DNA of 64,000 nt from the NCBI GenBank assembly GCA_030442035.1, contig JAUJEA010000004.1, forward strand, positions 124,001 through 188,000, in the 5' to 3' direction. The position numbers and the translations under genes are program-made. The notes under the pieces were generated by a model. That model saw nothing but the letters and a program-made list of their open reading frames with translations. It had not been told where the DNA came from and ran no database searches. Origin of the DNA: Splendidivirga corallicola. GTDB taxonomy: Bacteria > Bacteroidota > Bacteroidia > Cytophagales > Cyclobacteriaceae. Shown piece after piece: positions 17,709-28,300 of the stretch (positions are counted from its first letter, which is position 1; the number at the start of each line of letters is the position of its first letter).

Positions 17709-18737
17709 GTGGATAAGGAACTTTTAAAGAAATTCATACAGGGCAAATGTACCCGGGAAGAATCCCAAAATGTGATGTCATGGTTTGATACACAGGGAGA
17801 AGAGAAGTTTTTAGAATTGGTGGAAAACGACTGGCATAGTTGGGAGGAAGAAACTTCTGAAGAAGGAAATCAACTAAAGCATATTTTAGGAAAAATACAC
17901 ACCAGAATATCGGAAAAGGAATTGAACCTGGTTCATAAGGAAAAGCAAATTCCAAATACTCGGACAACCTACAAACCTTACAGTTATCGCAAATATTCCC
18001 TGGCTGCTGTCATCAGCCTCCTACTGATTGCAGGTGTCGCATTTGTGATTCAATTTTCCAACACCCCGAAGGTAGAGAAAAAAGTGGAATTGAAGAGAAA
18101 GAAGATTCCGCTTGGTCAAAAAGCTACCATTTATTTGAGTGATGGCACAAAAGTGATGTTAAATGCAGGAAGTAGCATCTCTTATCCTGAGAAATTTTCT
18201 AAAACCTCCAGGGAAGTTTCGCTGGAAGGTGAGGCTTTTTTTGAAGTTGTCGAGGATAAGATAAGACCCTTTTCAGTGATCTCTGGTGATATAACTACAA
18301 CTGCGCTGGGCACTTCATTTAATGTCAATGCCTACCAGGAGAATGATCATATCGAAGTAGCGCTGGCTTCCGGTAAAGTCCTGATCAAGGATAATAACAA
18401 GGAGGTAAAGCGAACTGTACTTGCGCCCGGGGAATTATTGAACCTGGATTTAAATACAGGAAATTCCAATAAGGAAAACTTCAATGTAAAAGAGAAGCTG
18501 GGCTGGACGGAGAGCTTGCTGTATTTTAATGATGCGGGGGCTAAGGAGGTTTTCTCAACATTAAAACGCTGGTATGGTGTGGAATTTACTTTTAACAGAG
18601 AAATGACAGAAAAATGGAAGTATAGTGGGGAGTTCAAAAATAAAAGTTTGGAAACGGTTTTAAAGGGTATTTCCTATGTAAAAGACTTTGACTTTGTTTT
18701 CCGGGATGGAAAACACATAGATGTTTATTTTAAATAA
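17709..18737 (+). CDS. FecR-family anti-sigma factor with DUF4974 domain (cassette 2)
   Basis: A 342-residue single-pass membrane protein starting at a GTG, as no closer ATG fits the usual N-terminus (MDKELLKKFIQGKCT). The cytoplasmic part covers residues 1-95 and a membrane helix runs from about 96 to 118 (YSLAAVISLLLIAGVAFVI). The periplasmic FecR domain shows LSDGTKVMLNAGSSISYP, GEAFFEVVED and LGTSFNVNAY. The C-terminal STN-like domain shows LKRWYGVEFTF and YSGEFKNKSLETVLKGI. It is closer to the FecR proteins of cassettes 3 and 4 than to that of cassette 1. Expected partner is the STN domain of the SusC encoded next. Confidence 0.92.
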   Translation: MDKELLKKFIQGKCTREESQNVMSWFDTQGEEKFLELVENDWHSWEEETSEEGNQLKHILGKIHTRISEKELNLVHKEKQIPNTRTTYKPYSYRKYSLAAVISLLLIAGVAFVIQFSNTPKVEKKVELKRKKIPLGQKATIYLSDGTKVMLNAGSSISYPEKFSKTSREVSLEGEAFFEVVEDKIRPFSVISGDITTTALGTSFNVNAYQENDHIEVALASGKVLIKDNNKEVKRTVLAPGELLNLDLNTGNSNKENFNVKEKLGWTESLLYFNDAGAKEVFSTLKRWYGVEFTFNREMTEKWKYSGEFKNKSLETVLKGISYVKDFDFVFRDGKHIDVYFK

Positions 18738-18779
18738 CCAACAATACAAAATTATGAAAATTGACAGCTCATAAAACCA

Positions 18780-18873
18780 AACCCGATGAATAAAGTATTC
18801 ACCGGGTTCGAAAACCAAAACGCTTTTGAGAAAATATCATTGGCGTGACACATTTACTCAAGGGTTTTGGTTT
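18780..18873 (+). promoter_or_regulatory. Two leader hairpins upstream of susC (cassette 2)
   Basis: AACCCGATGAATA at 18780-18792 pairs with TATTCACCGGGTT at 18796-18808 (one wobble pair, 3-base loop). Next, AAACCAAAACGCTTTTGAG at 18812-18830 pairs with CTCAAGGGTTTTGGTTT at 18857-18873 with a small bulge. Both lie in the 181-base gap between fecR and susC, the same location as in the other cassettes. A further 7-base stem (TTAGTAA/TTACTAA) is at 18883-18900. Confidence 0.55.
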
Positions 18874-18918
18874 GGCAGATCATTAGTAAAAGATTACTAA
18901 CTACCTAAATACAAAGAT

Positions 18919-21900
18919 ATGAAAATAAAATTGATACGATTAATTATGATACTTTCCAAATACACCATTTATAGTATCATCATTCAATGTATTTGCTATA
19001 ATGTCTTGTTGGCAAACGAAACATTTGGGCAGAAACAACAACGTCTGAGAGAGGTGTATGTCACCATAGATGCCTTTGAAAATGTGCCTTTGGAAGAAGT
19101 ATTCAGAAAGCTTGAAGCAAAAACTAATTTCACCTTTAGTTATGATAAAAGGGACCTAAAAGGAGGGATCCTAACGATTGATGAAAAACCGTTGAAGATG
19201 AATCTCTATGATTACCTTATGGAAATTTCGGAGCGCGCAAATCTGAAGTTCAAGAGGATCAACGATAATATTCATGTGAGCATTCGAAACAAACGGGAAA
19301 GGCGATTAACAGAAAAAATAGAAACCGAATTAGTCCTGGATAAAGAGATTTCGGGTAAAGTAACAGATGAAAATGGCGTAGGGCTTCCAGGAGTAAATAT
19401 ATTAGTAAAAGGTACAGATATTGGTGCGATTACTGATGTTAATGGCGATTATAAACTGAATGCACCGGATAACGCTTCCGTACTGGTATTTTCCTATGTA
19501 GGGTACATTAGGGAAGAAGTGGCTATAGAAAATAGATCTGTAGTCAATTTGTCCCTCACACCTGATCTTTCGACACTTTCAGAAGTGGTAATAGTTGGAT
19601 ATGGTACCCAGAGAAAACAGGAGTTGACAGGTTCGGTGAGCTCAATAAAGGGAGAAGAAGTAAGCAACGTTGTGACTGGAAACCCCACTCAGGCCTTGAT
19701 TGGTAGGGCTACTGGGGTAAGGGTCGAAGTTAATGGAGGGGCTCCGGGAGCTGGAGCAAATGTTATTATACGGGGTACTGGTTCTTTAAGTAATCAGGAT
19801 CCGCTATATGTAATTGATGGAGTTTTTTCCGACAATATGAATTTCATCAATCCGTCAGATATAGAGTCTATAGAAATATTGAAAGATGCTTCTACCGCGT
19901 CAATTTATGGAGCCAGGTCTGGACAAGGGGTAATCATTATCACTACTAAAAAAGGAAGTCAGGGACAGTCCATGCAAGTAGATTTTGACGCAAGCTGGGG
20001 TTTGGCCAGGACAGTAAGACAGCTCGACTTCTTAAATGCCAGTGATTATATTGCCAACAGGAGGCAGGCCTTTATTAATGATGGCACGCCTTTACCAGGT
20101 AACTTCAATAATTTTGATCCCTCTGTTGATTCTGATATACAAGATGCTTCATTGCGCACTGCGCTGACTCAAAATTATGGCGTAAGAATTTCAGGTGGAG
20201 GTGCTGAAAGTACTTATAGTATTTCAGCTAACAGATTGGATCAGGAAGGTATCGTGAGGGCCTCTGAGTTTGAAAGAACATCTTTCAGACTTAATTCATC
20301 TACTAAAAAGGGAAGGTTTAGCCTAAATCAATCTTTGTTTGTAGCAAGATCCATCAACCGTCCAAATTTGAATTTTGGAAGTGAATTTGGACATATCCCT
20401 GTAGTACCGATACGAGATGAAACGCTTGATGGCGGTTTTGCAGCCGCCAACACAGGTGTTGCCGGTATCTCAAGATCTTCCAATTGGCTAGGTGTGGCAT
20501 TGCTTACCGAGCGAAGAAATACCAATGATAATATTTTAGGAAATCTTGGTGGAGAGCTTGAAATAATTGATGGATTAAAGTATAAATTGAATCTTTCCAT
20601 TAATTATAATAATAACCGGAACTTTACTTTTGTTCCAACATACTTCACAAGTAATTCAGATGTAGGTTCTAATCCTGTGGCGGATTTAGATGATCGTCGT
20701 AGCACTTTTATATCCACTATTGTAGAAAATTTACTTACCTATACAAAGAGTTTTAATGATCACAATATTGATGTATTGGCCGGCTACTCAGAGCAAAAAG
20801 ACAATACGGAGACTATTGTTGTGGAAGTAGAAAATTTTCTAAGTAATGATACAAGAACGATTAACGCCGGAAGTGATTTCGTGAGTAGGGCAGGTGCCAC
20901 CTTGCCCAGAAAAATTAGAAGTATTTTTGGTAGAGTGAATTACAATTATTCGCAGAAGTACTTGTTTTCAGCATCCATCAGAAGAGATGGCTCATCAAAT
21001 TTTGGAGAGAAAAATAGATTCGGGGTATTCCCTTCAGTAGCGGCAGGATGGAATATTTCGGAAGAGGCATTTTTTAAATCACAATTTATTGATGATTTAA
21101 AATTAAGGGCAAGCTGGGGTAAATTGGGATCAGATAACCTTGCCCCTTTTCAATATGTTACAGCCCTGAATATCACAAGCCAATACACATTGGGCACATC
21201 GCAGGGTCGTGAGAATGGTGTTGCACAGATCCAGTTTTCCAATCCGGATTTAAAATGGGAAGAAACAACTACCACCAACATTGGCCTCGAAGGTAGTTTA
21301 CTTGATGGGAAAATTGACTTTACCATTGATTATTTCAAGAAAACCTCTGAAGACATTCTGGTATCCTTGCCGGTAAACCCCACCTCTGGAACCAATGTTT
21401 CAATACCATTTAATGCGGCCACAGTTGAAAACAAAGGTTTAGAACTTTCTCTTACTTATAAAAAAGCTTCAGGCGATTTTCAATATTCCATAACAGGTAA
21501 CTTCAGTACTTTAGACAATGAGGTTGTGGACCTTGGAGAGGGAGTAAACCCGATAAGAAGTGGTACCTATACCGATGAAACTTTTGCAGCTTCAAGAACG
21601 GAAGCTGGTTTTCCGGTGGCTTATTTTTACGGGTACAAGACAAATGGGGTTTATCAAAACCAGGCTGAGATTGATGCAGACGGACTTTCGGGAAGGAGTG
21701 CAGTGCCCGGAGACCTGCGTTTTGTAGACCTTAATGGCGACAATATTTTGGACGCAAATGATCAAACATTGTTGGGAAGCCCGATTCCGGATTTTGAGTA
21801 TAGCTTCAATTTCAATGCCAATTACAAAGGATTTGATATAGATATATTTCTACAGGGAGTCGAAGGAAACGAAATATGGAATGGTAGGCTTTTTGAAGGT

Positions 21901-22290
21901 GTGTTCGTACCTAATGGCAATAAAAGAGGCATTGTAAGAGATGCCTGGTTACCCGACAACCCTTCTAACATACCCCGTGCAACTATTGGGGATTCCGGGG
22001 TAAATAGAAGAGAATCTGATTTTTACGTAGAAGATGGCTCTTACTTGCGACTTAAAAATATTACACTGGGTTATACATTCCCAACATCCCTTACTAAGAA
22101 AGTGGCCATATCAAAGTTAAGGACCTATGTGAATGTTGAAAACGCATTTATCATTGACGGTTATTCAGGTTACTACCCGGAAATTGGTAGAAATGTGAGC
22201 AGAGGTGACAATCTCTTTAACAGAGGTGTGGATGAAAACGTCTATCCCGTGCCAAGAACAATTACGTTTGGAATTCAGGTTTCACTTTAG
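18919..22290 (+). CDS. SusC/RagA-family TonB-dependent receptor with STN domain (cassette 2)
   Basis: An 1123-residue outer-membrane receptor. It has a signal peptide (ending near ETFGQK), an STN domain (about 45-125, LKFKRINDNIHVSI), a CarboxypepD_reg-like domain from about residue 143 (SGKVTDENGVGLPGVNILVKG), the SusC signature GYGTQRK at 227-233, a plug with VIDGVFSDNMNFINPSDIESI, and a large barrel ending GIQVSL. Its N-terminus resembles that of the cassette 4 receptor (LSKYTIYSIIIQC against MSKYAIFGIFLQC), pointing to common descent. It should import the oligosaccharide captured by the SusD gene 21 bases downstream and signal via FecR. The linked GH29 gene suggests fucose-containing material. 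Confidence 0.95.
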   Translation: MKIKLIRLIMILSKYTIYSIIIQCICYNVLLANETFGQKQQRLREVYVTIDAFENVPLEEVFRKLEAKTNFTFSYDKRDLKGGILTIDEKPLKMNLYDYLMEISERANLKFKRINDNIHVSIRNKRERRLTEKIETELVLDKEISGKVTDENGVGLPGVNILVKGTDIGAITDVNGDYKLNAPDNASVLVFSYVGYIREEVAIENRSVVNLSLTPDLSTLSEVVIVGYGTQRKQELTGSVSSIKGEEVSNVVTGNPTQALIGRATGVRVEVNGGAPGAGANVIIRGTGSLSNQDPLYVIDGVFSDNMNFINPSDIESIEILKDASTASIYGARSGQGVIIITTKKGSQGQSMQVDFDASWGLARTVRQLDFLNASDYIANRRQAFINDGTPLPGNFNNFDPSVDSDIQDASLRTALTQNYGVRISGGGAESTYSISANRLDQEGIVRASEFERTSFRLNSSTKKGRFSLNQSLFVARSINRPNLNFGSEFGHIPVVPIRDETLDGGFAAANTGVAGISRSSNWLGVALLTERRNTNDNILGNLGGELEIIDGLKYKLNLSINYNNNRNFTFVPTYFTSNSDVGSNPVADLDDRRSTFISTIVENLLTYTKSFNDHNIDVLAGYSEQKDNTETIVVEVENFLSNDTRTINAGSDFVSRAGATLPRKIRSIFGRVNYNYSQKYLFSASIRRDGSSNFGEKNRFGVFPSVAAGWNISEEAFFKSQFIDDLKLRASWGKLGSDNLAPFQYVTALNITSQYTLGTSQGRENGVAQIQFSNPDLKWEETTTTNIGLEGSLLDGKIDFTIDYFKKTSEDILVSLPVNPTSGTNVSIPFNAATVENKGLELSLTYKKASGDFQYSITGNFSTLDNEVVDLGEGVNPIRSGTYTDETFAASRTEAGFPVAYFYGYKTNGVYQNQAEIDADGLSGRSAVPGDLRFVDLNGDNILDANDQTLLGSPIPDFEYSFNFNANYKGFDIDIFLQGVEGNEIWNGRLFEGVFVPNGNKRGIVRDAWLPDNPSNIPRATIGDSGVNRRESDFYVEDGSYLRLKNITLGYTFPTSLTKKVAISKLRTYVNVENAFIIDGYSGYYPEIGRNVSRGDNLFNRGVDENVYPVPRTITFGIQVSL

Positions 22291-22311
22291 TAAAACTTAA
22301 AAATTGAAGAA

Positions 22312-23865
22312 ATGAAAGTTTTTAAAATAATATTTTTGACTTTTACCGTAATGTTGTTTGCGGTAACAGCATGTGATAAAGATTTTTTGGAGGTTACCGA
22401 TGAAAACAGATTGAATCCTGATGTGTTTTGGCAAACCGGTGATCACGCCAGGCGTGCTATAATAGGTGCCTACAGTCCTTTGGCCAATCAATTCGCTTGG
22501 GGAAGGATGATGGTTGTGCATACCATGTACAGGTCTGATGCAACAAACCCTATACCTGCTCAGGGCATTGTGACGGATGCTGCTAATTTTTCCATTGAAC
22601 CAACCTTTGGAAGACTTAGGGAAATATGGGGGGAATTCTGGAAGACTATACTCAGGGCTAATACCATTCTAATAGAGGTACCCAAGATTGAAGACCCTTC
22701 ATTCACTGATCAGGAAAGAGATAATATTTTAGGGGAAGCCTACTTCCTTAGAGCATTTCAGTATTTTTATTTGGTAACCATGTTTAGGAATGTGCCATTG
22801 ATTACCGAACCGGCACTTTCGCTTGATGAGGTGAAAAATGCACCGGCGGAACCCGAACAAGTTTGGCAGCAGGTTATCAGTGATTTAAAAATGGCCCAAT
22901 CATTACTTCCGGAGAACTGGGACAATGCAAATACGGGTAGAGCAACCTGGGGGGCTGCTACCGGATTATTAGGCAAAACATATTTGTATCGCTCAGGCAT
23001 TGATAACACCAATGAGTACAGTCAGGCTGCGGCAGAGTTTAAGAAGATTATTGATAAAGAGGGTAATTTGTATGATTTGATGCCCAATCATGCCGATAAT
23101 TTTGGGAATGACAAAGAAAACAACATAGAGTCGCTTTTTGAAATTCAACATGATGATAATACCATTGGCTGGGGTGCCGACTCTGATAGCGACTTGCGCA
23201 CGGCGGCCTGGGAGCCGGATTTGGCTCCCCCCGGTTTTACCAGCCAGTCGGGAATGCTGATCAACACCTGGGTAAGGGATGCTTTCCTGGCGGAACAAAC
23301 GACGGGAGGAGATATTGATCCCAGAGCATTCAATACTATTCTATGGAATGAGCCTGGTATAATGGTTTATGAGGTTACTTTTCAGGAGGCTTTCAGTGAC
23401 TTGAATACGGTGGGTGTCCGTAAATACCTTGATTTCAGAGCAGGTAAGACACAGTCCGACTTTGGTTTTGCCGGTTTCCCTTCCGTAATTAATTGGCGGA
23501 TCATGCGTTATGCTGATATTCTGTTGATGTATGCCGAAGCTGAAAACGAGGCCAACCCTGGCAGCTCATTGGCTTTGGAAGCACTGAATAAGGTAAGAAG
23601 AAGATCTGATATGCCAGAAAGAGTAGCATTAGATCAAACAACTTTGCGCCAACAGATAAGGGATGAACGCGTATTAGAATTGATATTTGAAGGTGATCGT
23701 TTTCATGATTTGCTAAGATGGGGCATGATACCCGATGCTATAACTGATGATTTGAAGTCCAATATGGGGGGCTCTCAATATAAACCGGGCAGAGAATATT
23801 TGCCCATACCACAGATAGAAATAGATACCAATCCACTGTACAACCAAAACCCGGGTTACAATTAA
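22312..23865 (+). CDS. SusD/RagB-family glycan-binding lipoprotein (cassette 2)
   Basis: A 517-residue lipoprotein (lipobox VTAC, C21) with the standard SusD layout: DKDFLEVTDENRLNPDVFW, helical repeats around EAYFLRAFQYFYLVTMFRNVPLIT, and the C-terminal signature RYADILLMYAEAENEA, DERVLELIFEGDRFHDLLRWG and YLPIPQIEIDTNPLYNQNPGY. It is the surface binding partner of the SusC just upstream. A strong hairpin terminator follows. Confidence 0.95.
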   Translation: MKVFKIIFLTFTVMLFAVTACDKDFLEVTDENRLNPDVFWQTGDHARRAIIGAYSPLANQFAWGRMMVVHTMYRSDATNPIPAQGIVTDAANFSIEPTFGRLREIWGEFWKTILRANTILIEVPKIEDPSFTDQERDNILGEAYFLRAFQYFYLVTMFRNVPLITEPALSLDEVKNAPAEPEQVWQQVISDLKMAQSLLPENWDNANTGRATWGAATGLLGKTYLYRSGIDNTNEYSQAAAEFKKIIDKEGNLYDLMPNHADNFGNDKENNIESLFEIQHDDNTIGWGADSDSDLRTAAWEPDLAPPGFTSQSGMLINTWVRDAFLAEQTTGGDIDPRAFNTILWNEPGIMVYEVTFQEAFSDLNTVGVRKYLDFRAGKTQSDFGFAGFPSVINWRIMRYADILLMYAEAENEANPGSSLALEALNKVRRRSDMPERVALDQTTLRQQIRDERVLELIFEGDRFHDLLRWGMIPDAITDDLKSNMGGSQYKPGREYLPIPQIEIDTNPLYNQNPGYN

Positions 23866-23884
23866 TTCACATATTTTTCCATAT

Positions 23885-23921
23885 AAAACACAATCTGGCA
23901 CAAATGCCGGATTGTGTTTTA
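23885..23921 (+). terminator. Strong hairpin terminator between SusD and GH29
   Basis: AAAACACAATCTGGCA at 23885-23900 pairs with TGCCGGATTGTGTTTT at 23905-23920 (16 pairs with one A-G mismatch, 4-base loop). The second arm ends in TTTT. It is only 19 bases after the SusD stop and 15 bases before the GH29 start, so GH29 expression depends on read-through or a promoter within it. Confidence 0.75.
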
Positions 23922-23935
23922 CATACTTAAGTTTT

Positions 23936-25351
23936 ATGAAACCTATATACAATTTATTAATTGCTGTTTTGGTTTTTGCATGCCAGCAGAAACAACCGCC
24001 ATCAGAAAGTACCGCAGAGCAAATCAATTATCTCGAGGAGTCCGAAGAGGCCTTTGACCAACGGATGGCCTGGTGGCGGGATGCCAAATTTGGGATGTTT
24101 ATACATTGGGGGGTTTATGCAGTACCAGCCGGTATACATGATGGCAAGGAAACGGATTTTATAGCGGAGTGGATTATGAATTCCGAGCGGATTCCTATTG
24201 CACGCTATGAAGAATATGCCCGCCAGTTTGACCCTCAAGAATTTGATGCCGACTCCTGGATGAAGTTGGCCAGCGAAGCGGGGGTAAAATACATCGTGAT
24301 CACTTCCAAGCACCATGACGGTTTTGCTCTTTGGGATTCGAAGGTATCGGATTATGATATCATGGATTTTGCTCCATACAAAAAGGACATTTTGAAATCA
24401 TTATCGGAAGCTTGTAAAAAGTACAATATAAAGTTCGGGCTGTATCATTCCATTATGGATTGGCATCATCCACAAGCCCAATCTATTAATGAACCGCATT
24501 ACTGGGCTTTTGGGGGTGAAAACAAATCGAATCCTGAATTTCCAAATTACCTGGAAGGTTATATGAAGCCACAGTTAAAAGAACTGATAGAGAATTATGA
24601 TCCAGCTATATTATGGTTTGATGGCGAATGGGTGGATGACTTTACGCATGAGCAGGGGCAGGCCTTATATCAATATATTCGGGAACTGAAGCCTGACATT
24701 CTCATCAATAACCGGGTAGATAAAGGCAGACAGGGCATGCAGGGTATGAATGCGGAAGGCGATTTTGCAGGAGACTTTGGTACCCCGGAACAGGAAATCT
24801 TGGCAACTTCGTCCGATCTGGACTGGGAATCCTGCATGACAATGAATGATACCTGGGGTTATGACCAAACAGATGAAAACTGGAAATCCACTGCCCAGTT
24901 AGTACATAATCTGGTCGATGTGGCAGCCAAAGGAGGAAACTATCTTTTAAATATAGGCCCAACCGGTGAAGGACTGATCCCTGATGCTAGTGTGGAACGC
25001 CTACAACAAATAGGAAAATGGCTAAAAATCAACGGCGAAGCCATTTACAATACACAGAAACTAGAAAAAAATTATCTTCAAGCTGATTCGGTGCGGTATA
25101 TTCGTAAAAAGGGTACGGATACTTTTTATGTTGTAAAAATGGGAAATCTGCCTGGCTCCGTTACTTTTAGCCACGTAAAACCGGCTGAAACGGCAGATAT
25201 CAAGCTGTTAGGATATGACAAGCCGCTGCAATGGAAGTTCGACAAAGACAGGGGAGTAACCATAGATATTCCAAAAAATATTGATCTATCCTATTGGGAA
25301 AACACTCGTGCCTGGACCTTTAAAATCGAACATGCAGAAGAAGTAAAATAA
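23936..25351 (+). CDS. GH29 alpha-L-fucosidase lipoprotein
   Basis: A lipoprotein (VFAC lipobox, C16) when started at the ATG at 23936; an upstream TTG at 23912 lies inside the terminator hairpin and is rejected. The 471-residue protein has a GH29 TIM barrel: RMAWWRDAKFGMFIHWGVYA, KYIVITSKHHDGFALWDSKVSD, FGLYHSIMDWHHP and ILWFDGEW with the nucleophile D229, then LLNIGPTGEGLIPDASVERL. A beta-sandwich closes the protein. GH29 enzymes release alpha-L-fucose by a retaining mechanism. Sequence features such as HWGVYAVPAG suit the typical alpha-fucosidase subfamily, but linkage specificity cannot be read here. It is followed after 12 bases by a giant FG-GAP lipoprotein, probably in the same transcript. 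Confidence 0.94.
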   Translation: MKPIYNLLIAVLVFACQQKQPPSESTAEQINYLEESEEAFDQRMAWWRDAKFGMFIHWGVYAVPAGIHDGKETDFIAEWIMNSERIPIARYEEYARQFDPQEFDADSWMKLASEAGVKYIVITSKHHDGFALWDSKVSDYDIMDFAPYKKDILKSLSEACKKYNIKFGLYHSIMDWHHPQAQSINEPHYWAFGGENKSNPEFPNYLEGYMKPQLKELIENYDPAILWFDGEWVDDFTHEQGQALYQYIRELKPDILINNRVDKGRQGMQGMNAEGDFAGDFGTPEQEILATSSDLDWESCMTMNDTWGYDQTDENWKSTAQLVHNLVDVAAKGGNYLLNIGPTGEGLIPDASVERLQQIGKWLKINGEAIYNTQKLEKNYLQADSVRYIRKKGTDTFYVVKMGNLPGSVTFSHVKPAETADIKLLGYDKPLQWKFDKDRGVTIDIPKNIDLSYWENTRAWTFKIEHAEEVK

Positions 25352-25363
25352 AGTTTTTGCAGG

Positions 25364-28300
25364 ATGCAAAACGTGAATGTAAAAAATTGCTTGCTTGCCT
25401 TACTATGTGCCCTGGTATTTTTAGGTTGTGAACAGGTAGAAGATACATTTCAGGCAGGAAAACCCCTTTTTAGTGTGGTTGATACCTCGCATAGTACTAT
25501 CACTTTTTCTAATACAATTCAGGAAAGCGATACCCTGAATTATTACAACTTCCCTTATATATACATGGGCGGCGGAGTGGCCATCGGTGACTTTAATAAT
25601 GATAACCTTTCTGATGTATACCTGACAGGTAACATGGTGGAAAACAAGCTATATCTTAATAAAGGAGAATTGATTTTTGAGGACGTAACTGAATTTGCTG
25701 GTGTACAGGGCGACAAAAGATGGTATACCGGTGTCACCCTGGTGGATATTAATAGTGATGGCTGGTTGGATATTTACCTTTCTGTATCAGGCAAAAACAC
25801 TGATTCAAAAAATCAGCTTTTTGTCAATGACAAGGATGGAACATTTACCGAAAGAGCTGCCGAATATGGGATAGATGATGCTTCTGCCTCAATTCAATCT
25901 ACATTTTTCGATTATGATAAGGATGGTGACCTAGACTTGTTTGTAGCCAATTATCCATTAGTACCACTTACACAGGGTAATCGGTTTTATGCCACAATGA
26001 TAAAGCAAAACAAGCCTGAGTTTTCCGGTCACATGTATCGAAATGAAGGTAACGGTTCTTTTAAGGATGTAACATCCGATTCAGGATTGCAAAACTTTGG
26101 ACTCACACTTGGGCTTGTGTCCATGGATTTTAATGACGACGGCTGGCAAGACCTGTATCTGTCCAACGATTTTAATGTTCCCGATTACTTTTATCTGAAT
26201 AATGGTGACGGTACTTTCACAGAAATACTAAAACGGGCAACCAGCCATACATCTATGTTTGGAATGGGTATTGATGCGGCTGATTTTAACAATGATGGCT
26301 TGATCGATTTGGTGCAAGCGGATATGACTCCTGAAGATTATAAAAGGTCCAAAGTTAATATGGCTAGTATGAGTCCAAAATCGTTTTGGCAGGCCATAGA
26401 TTTTGGCTTTCACTACCAATACATGCAAAATAGTTTGCAGGTCAACAATGGTATGGAAAATGGTGGGATACCGTTCATGAGTGAAATTTCCAGAATGGCA
26501 GGGATCGCAACTACCGACTGGAGTTGGTCGGTGCTTTTTGCCGATCTTGATAATGATGGATGGAAGGACCTATATATAACCAATGGAATGAAAAGGGATG
26601 TAAATGACAATGATCTGAACCAAAAAACAGGTGCGACTACATTTCAGGCTGCCTTTAAACGTATTGACATTGACAAATACCCGAGTGAACCGTTGGAGAA
26701 TTATGTATTTCAAAATAAAAGAGACTTTACTTTCAAAAAAGTCACCACTGACTGGGGCTTGGACTATAAGGGCTTTTCGAATGGAATGGCTTATGGGGAT
26801 TTGGATAATGATGGTGACCTGGATTTGATTATTAACAACATAGATAAGGAAATATCCCTATATGAAAATCTATTAGATCAACGCGAATCTCATTTTCTAA
26901 GAATAAAGTTATCAGGGTCGGTACATAATCCGATGGGCATCGGTGCTAAGGTATGGTTAGGAAGTGAAGAAGGAAAATATATGCAGGTGCAGGAACTCGC
27001 AGTGACAAGGGGTTTTCAATCTGGAATGGAGCCCATATTGCATTTTGGCTTGGGAAACAACACGTCACCAAAAAAGTTAAAAATAATTTGGCCGGATCTT
27101 AAACAACAGGAAATGCCGGTTACGCACTTCAACCGTGTTATCGAATTAAACTATGCAAACGCGAAACACCCAGACAATACGGATGCTGCAACAGGTTGGC
27201 AAAGGGAAGCGCCTGCATTTTTTTTTAATATTACAGATGAGGTAGCGTTGCCGTTTGAACATATTGAGGATTTCTATGATGACTATATAAAGGAGCCACT
27301 TCTGCCGCATAAATATTCTACATTAGGTCCCGGTTTGGCAACAGGCGATGCCAACAATGATGGTTTACAAGATGTATTTATTGGAAATGCCGCAAATGCC
27401 AAGGGTGCATTATTAGTACAGGATGACAAAGGGCTGTTTACCAGATTACCAGGGCCATGGGAAAGTGACTCAGATCAGGAAGATACCGGGGCTTTGTTTT
27501 TGGATATTGATAATGACGGAGATCTGGATTTATATGTGGTGAGTGGTGGACATGATCCAATGGAGCCTGGGACATATTACCAGGATAGATTATATGTCAA
27601 AACAACTACAGGTTATGAAAAGACATTAAAGGCATTGCCGAAAATGCCAGTGGCGGGACAGGCAGTAGCAGCAACAGACTTTGATCATGATGGTGATATG
27701 GATTTGTTCATTGGAGGAAGGAACGTGCCGGGTGAATACCCACAGGCGCCTATGAGCTATTTATTAGAGAATAAGGGAGGGAAAGATCATGCATTGGTAT
27801 TTCAGGATGTTAGCGATGCTATTGCTACCGGGCTTGGTAATATCGGAATGGTGACCGGTGCACTTTGGACAGATTTGAATTCAGATGGTTGGGAAGATCT
27901 GGTCGTAGCCGGCGAATGGATGCCGATCGTAATTTTCAAGAATAACAAAGGTGTGTTTGAAGATGTAACCGAGGCGTGGGGCTTTAGAGAAAAAACAGGC
28001 TGGTGGTACAGTATCAGTACTTTGGATGTGGATAATGATGGGGACAATGATCTCGTTGCAGGCAATTTGGGACACAATTATAAGTACAAAGCATCTGATG
28101 AAAAACCTTTCGAAGTATTTGCAAATGATTTTGATGAGAACGGCCGGACAGATATTGTCCTTAGTGTTCATAAAGACGGAAAACTCCTCCCATTAAGAGG
28201 TCGGGAATGTTCTTCACAACAAATTCCTGCAATAGCAAATAAATTTAAAACCTTTCGTGATTTTGCTGCCGCTGACCTGGCAGATATTTATGGAGAAAGC

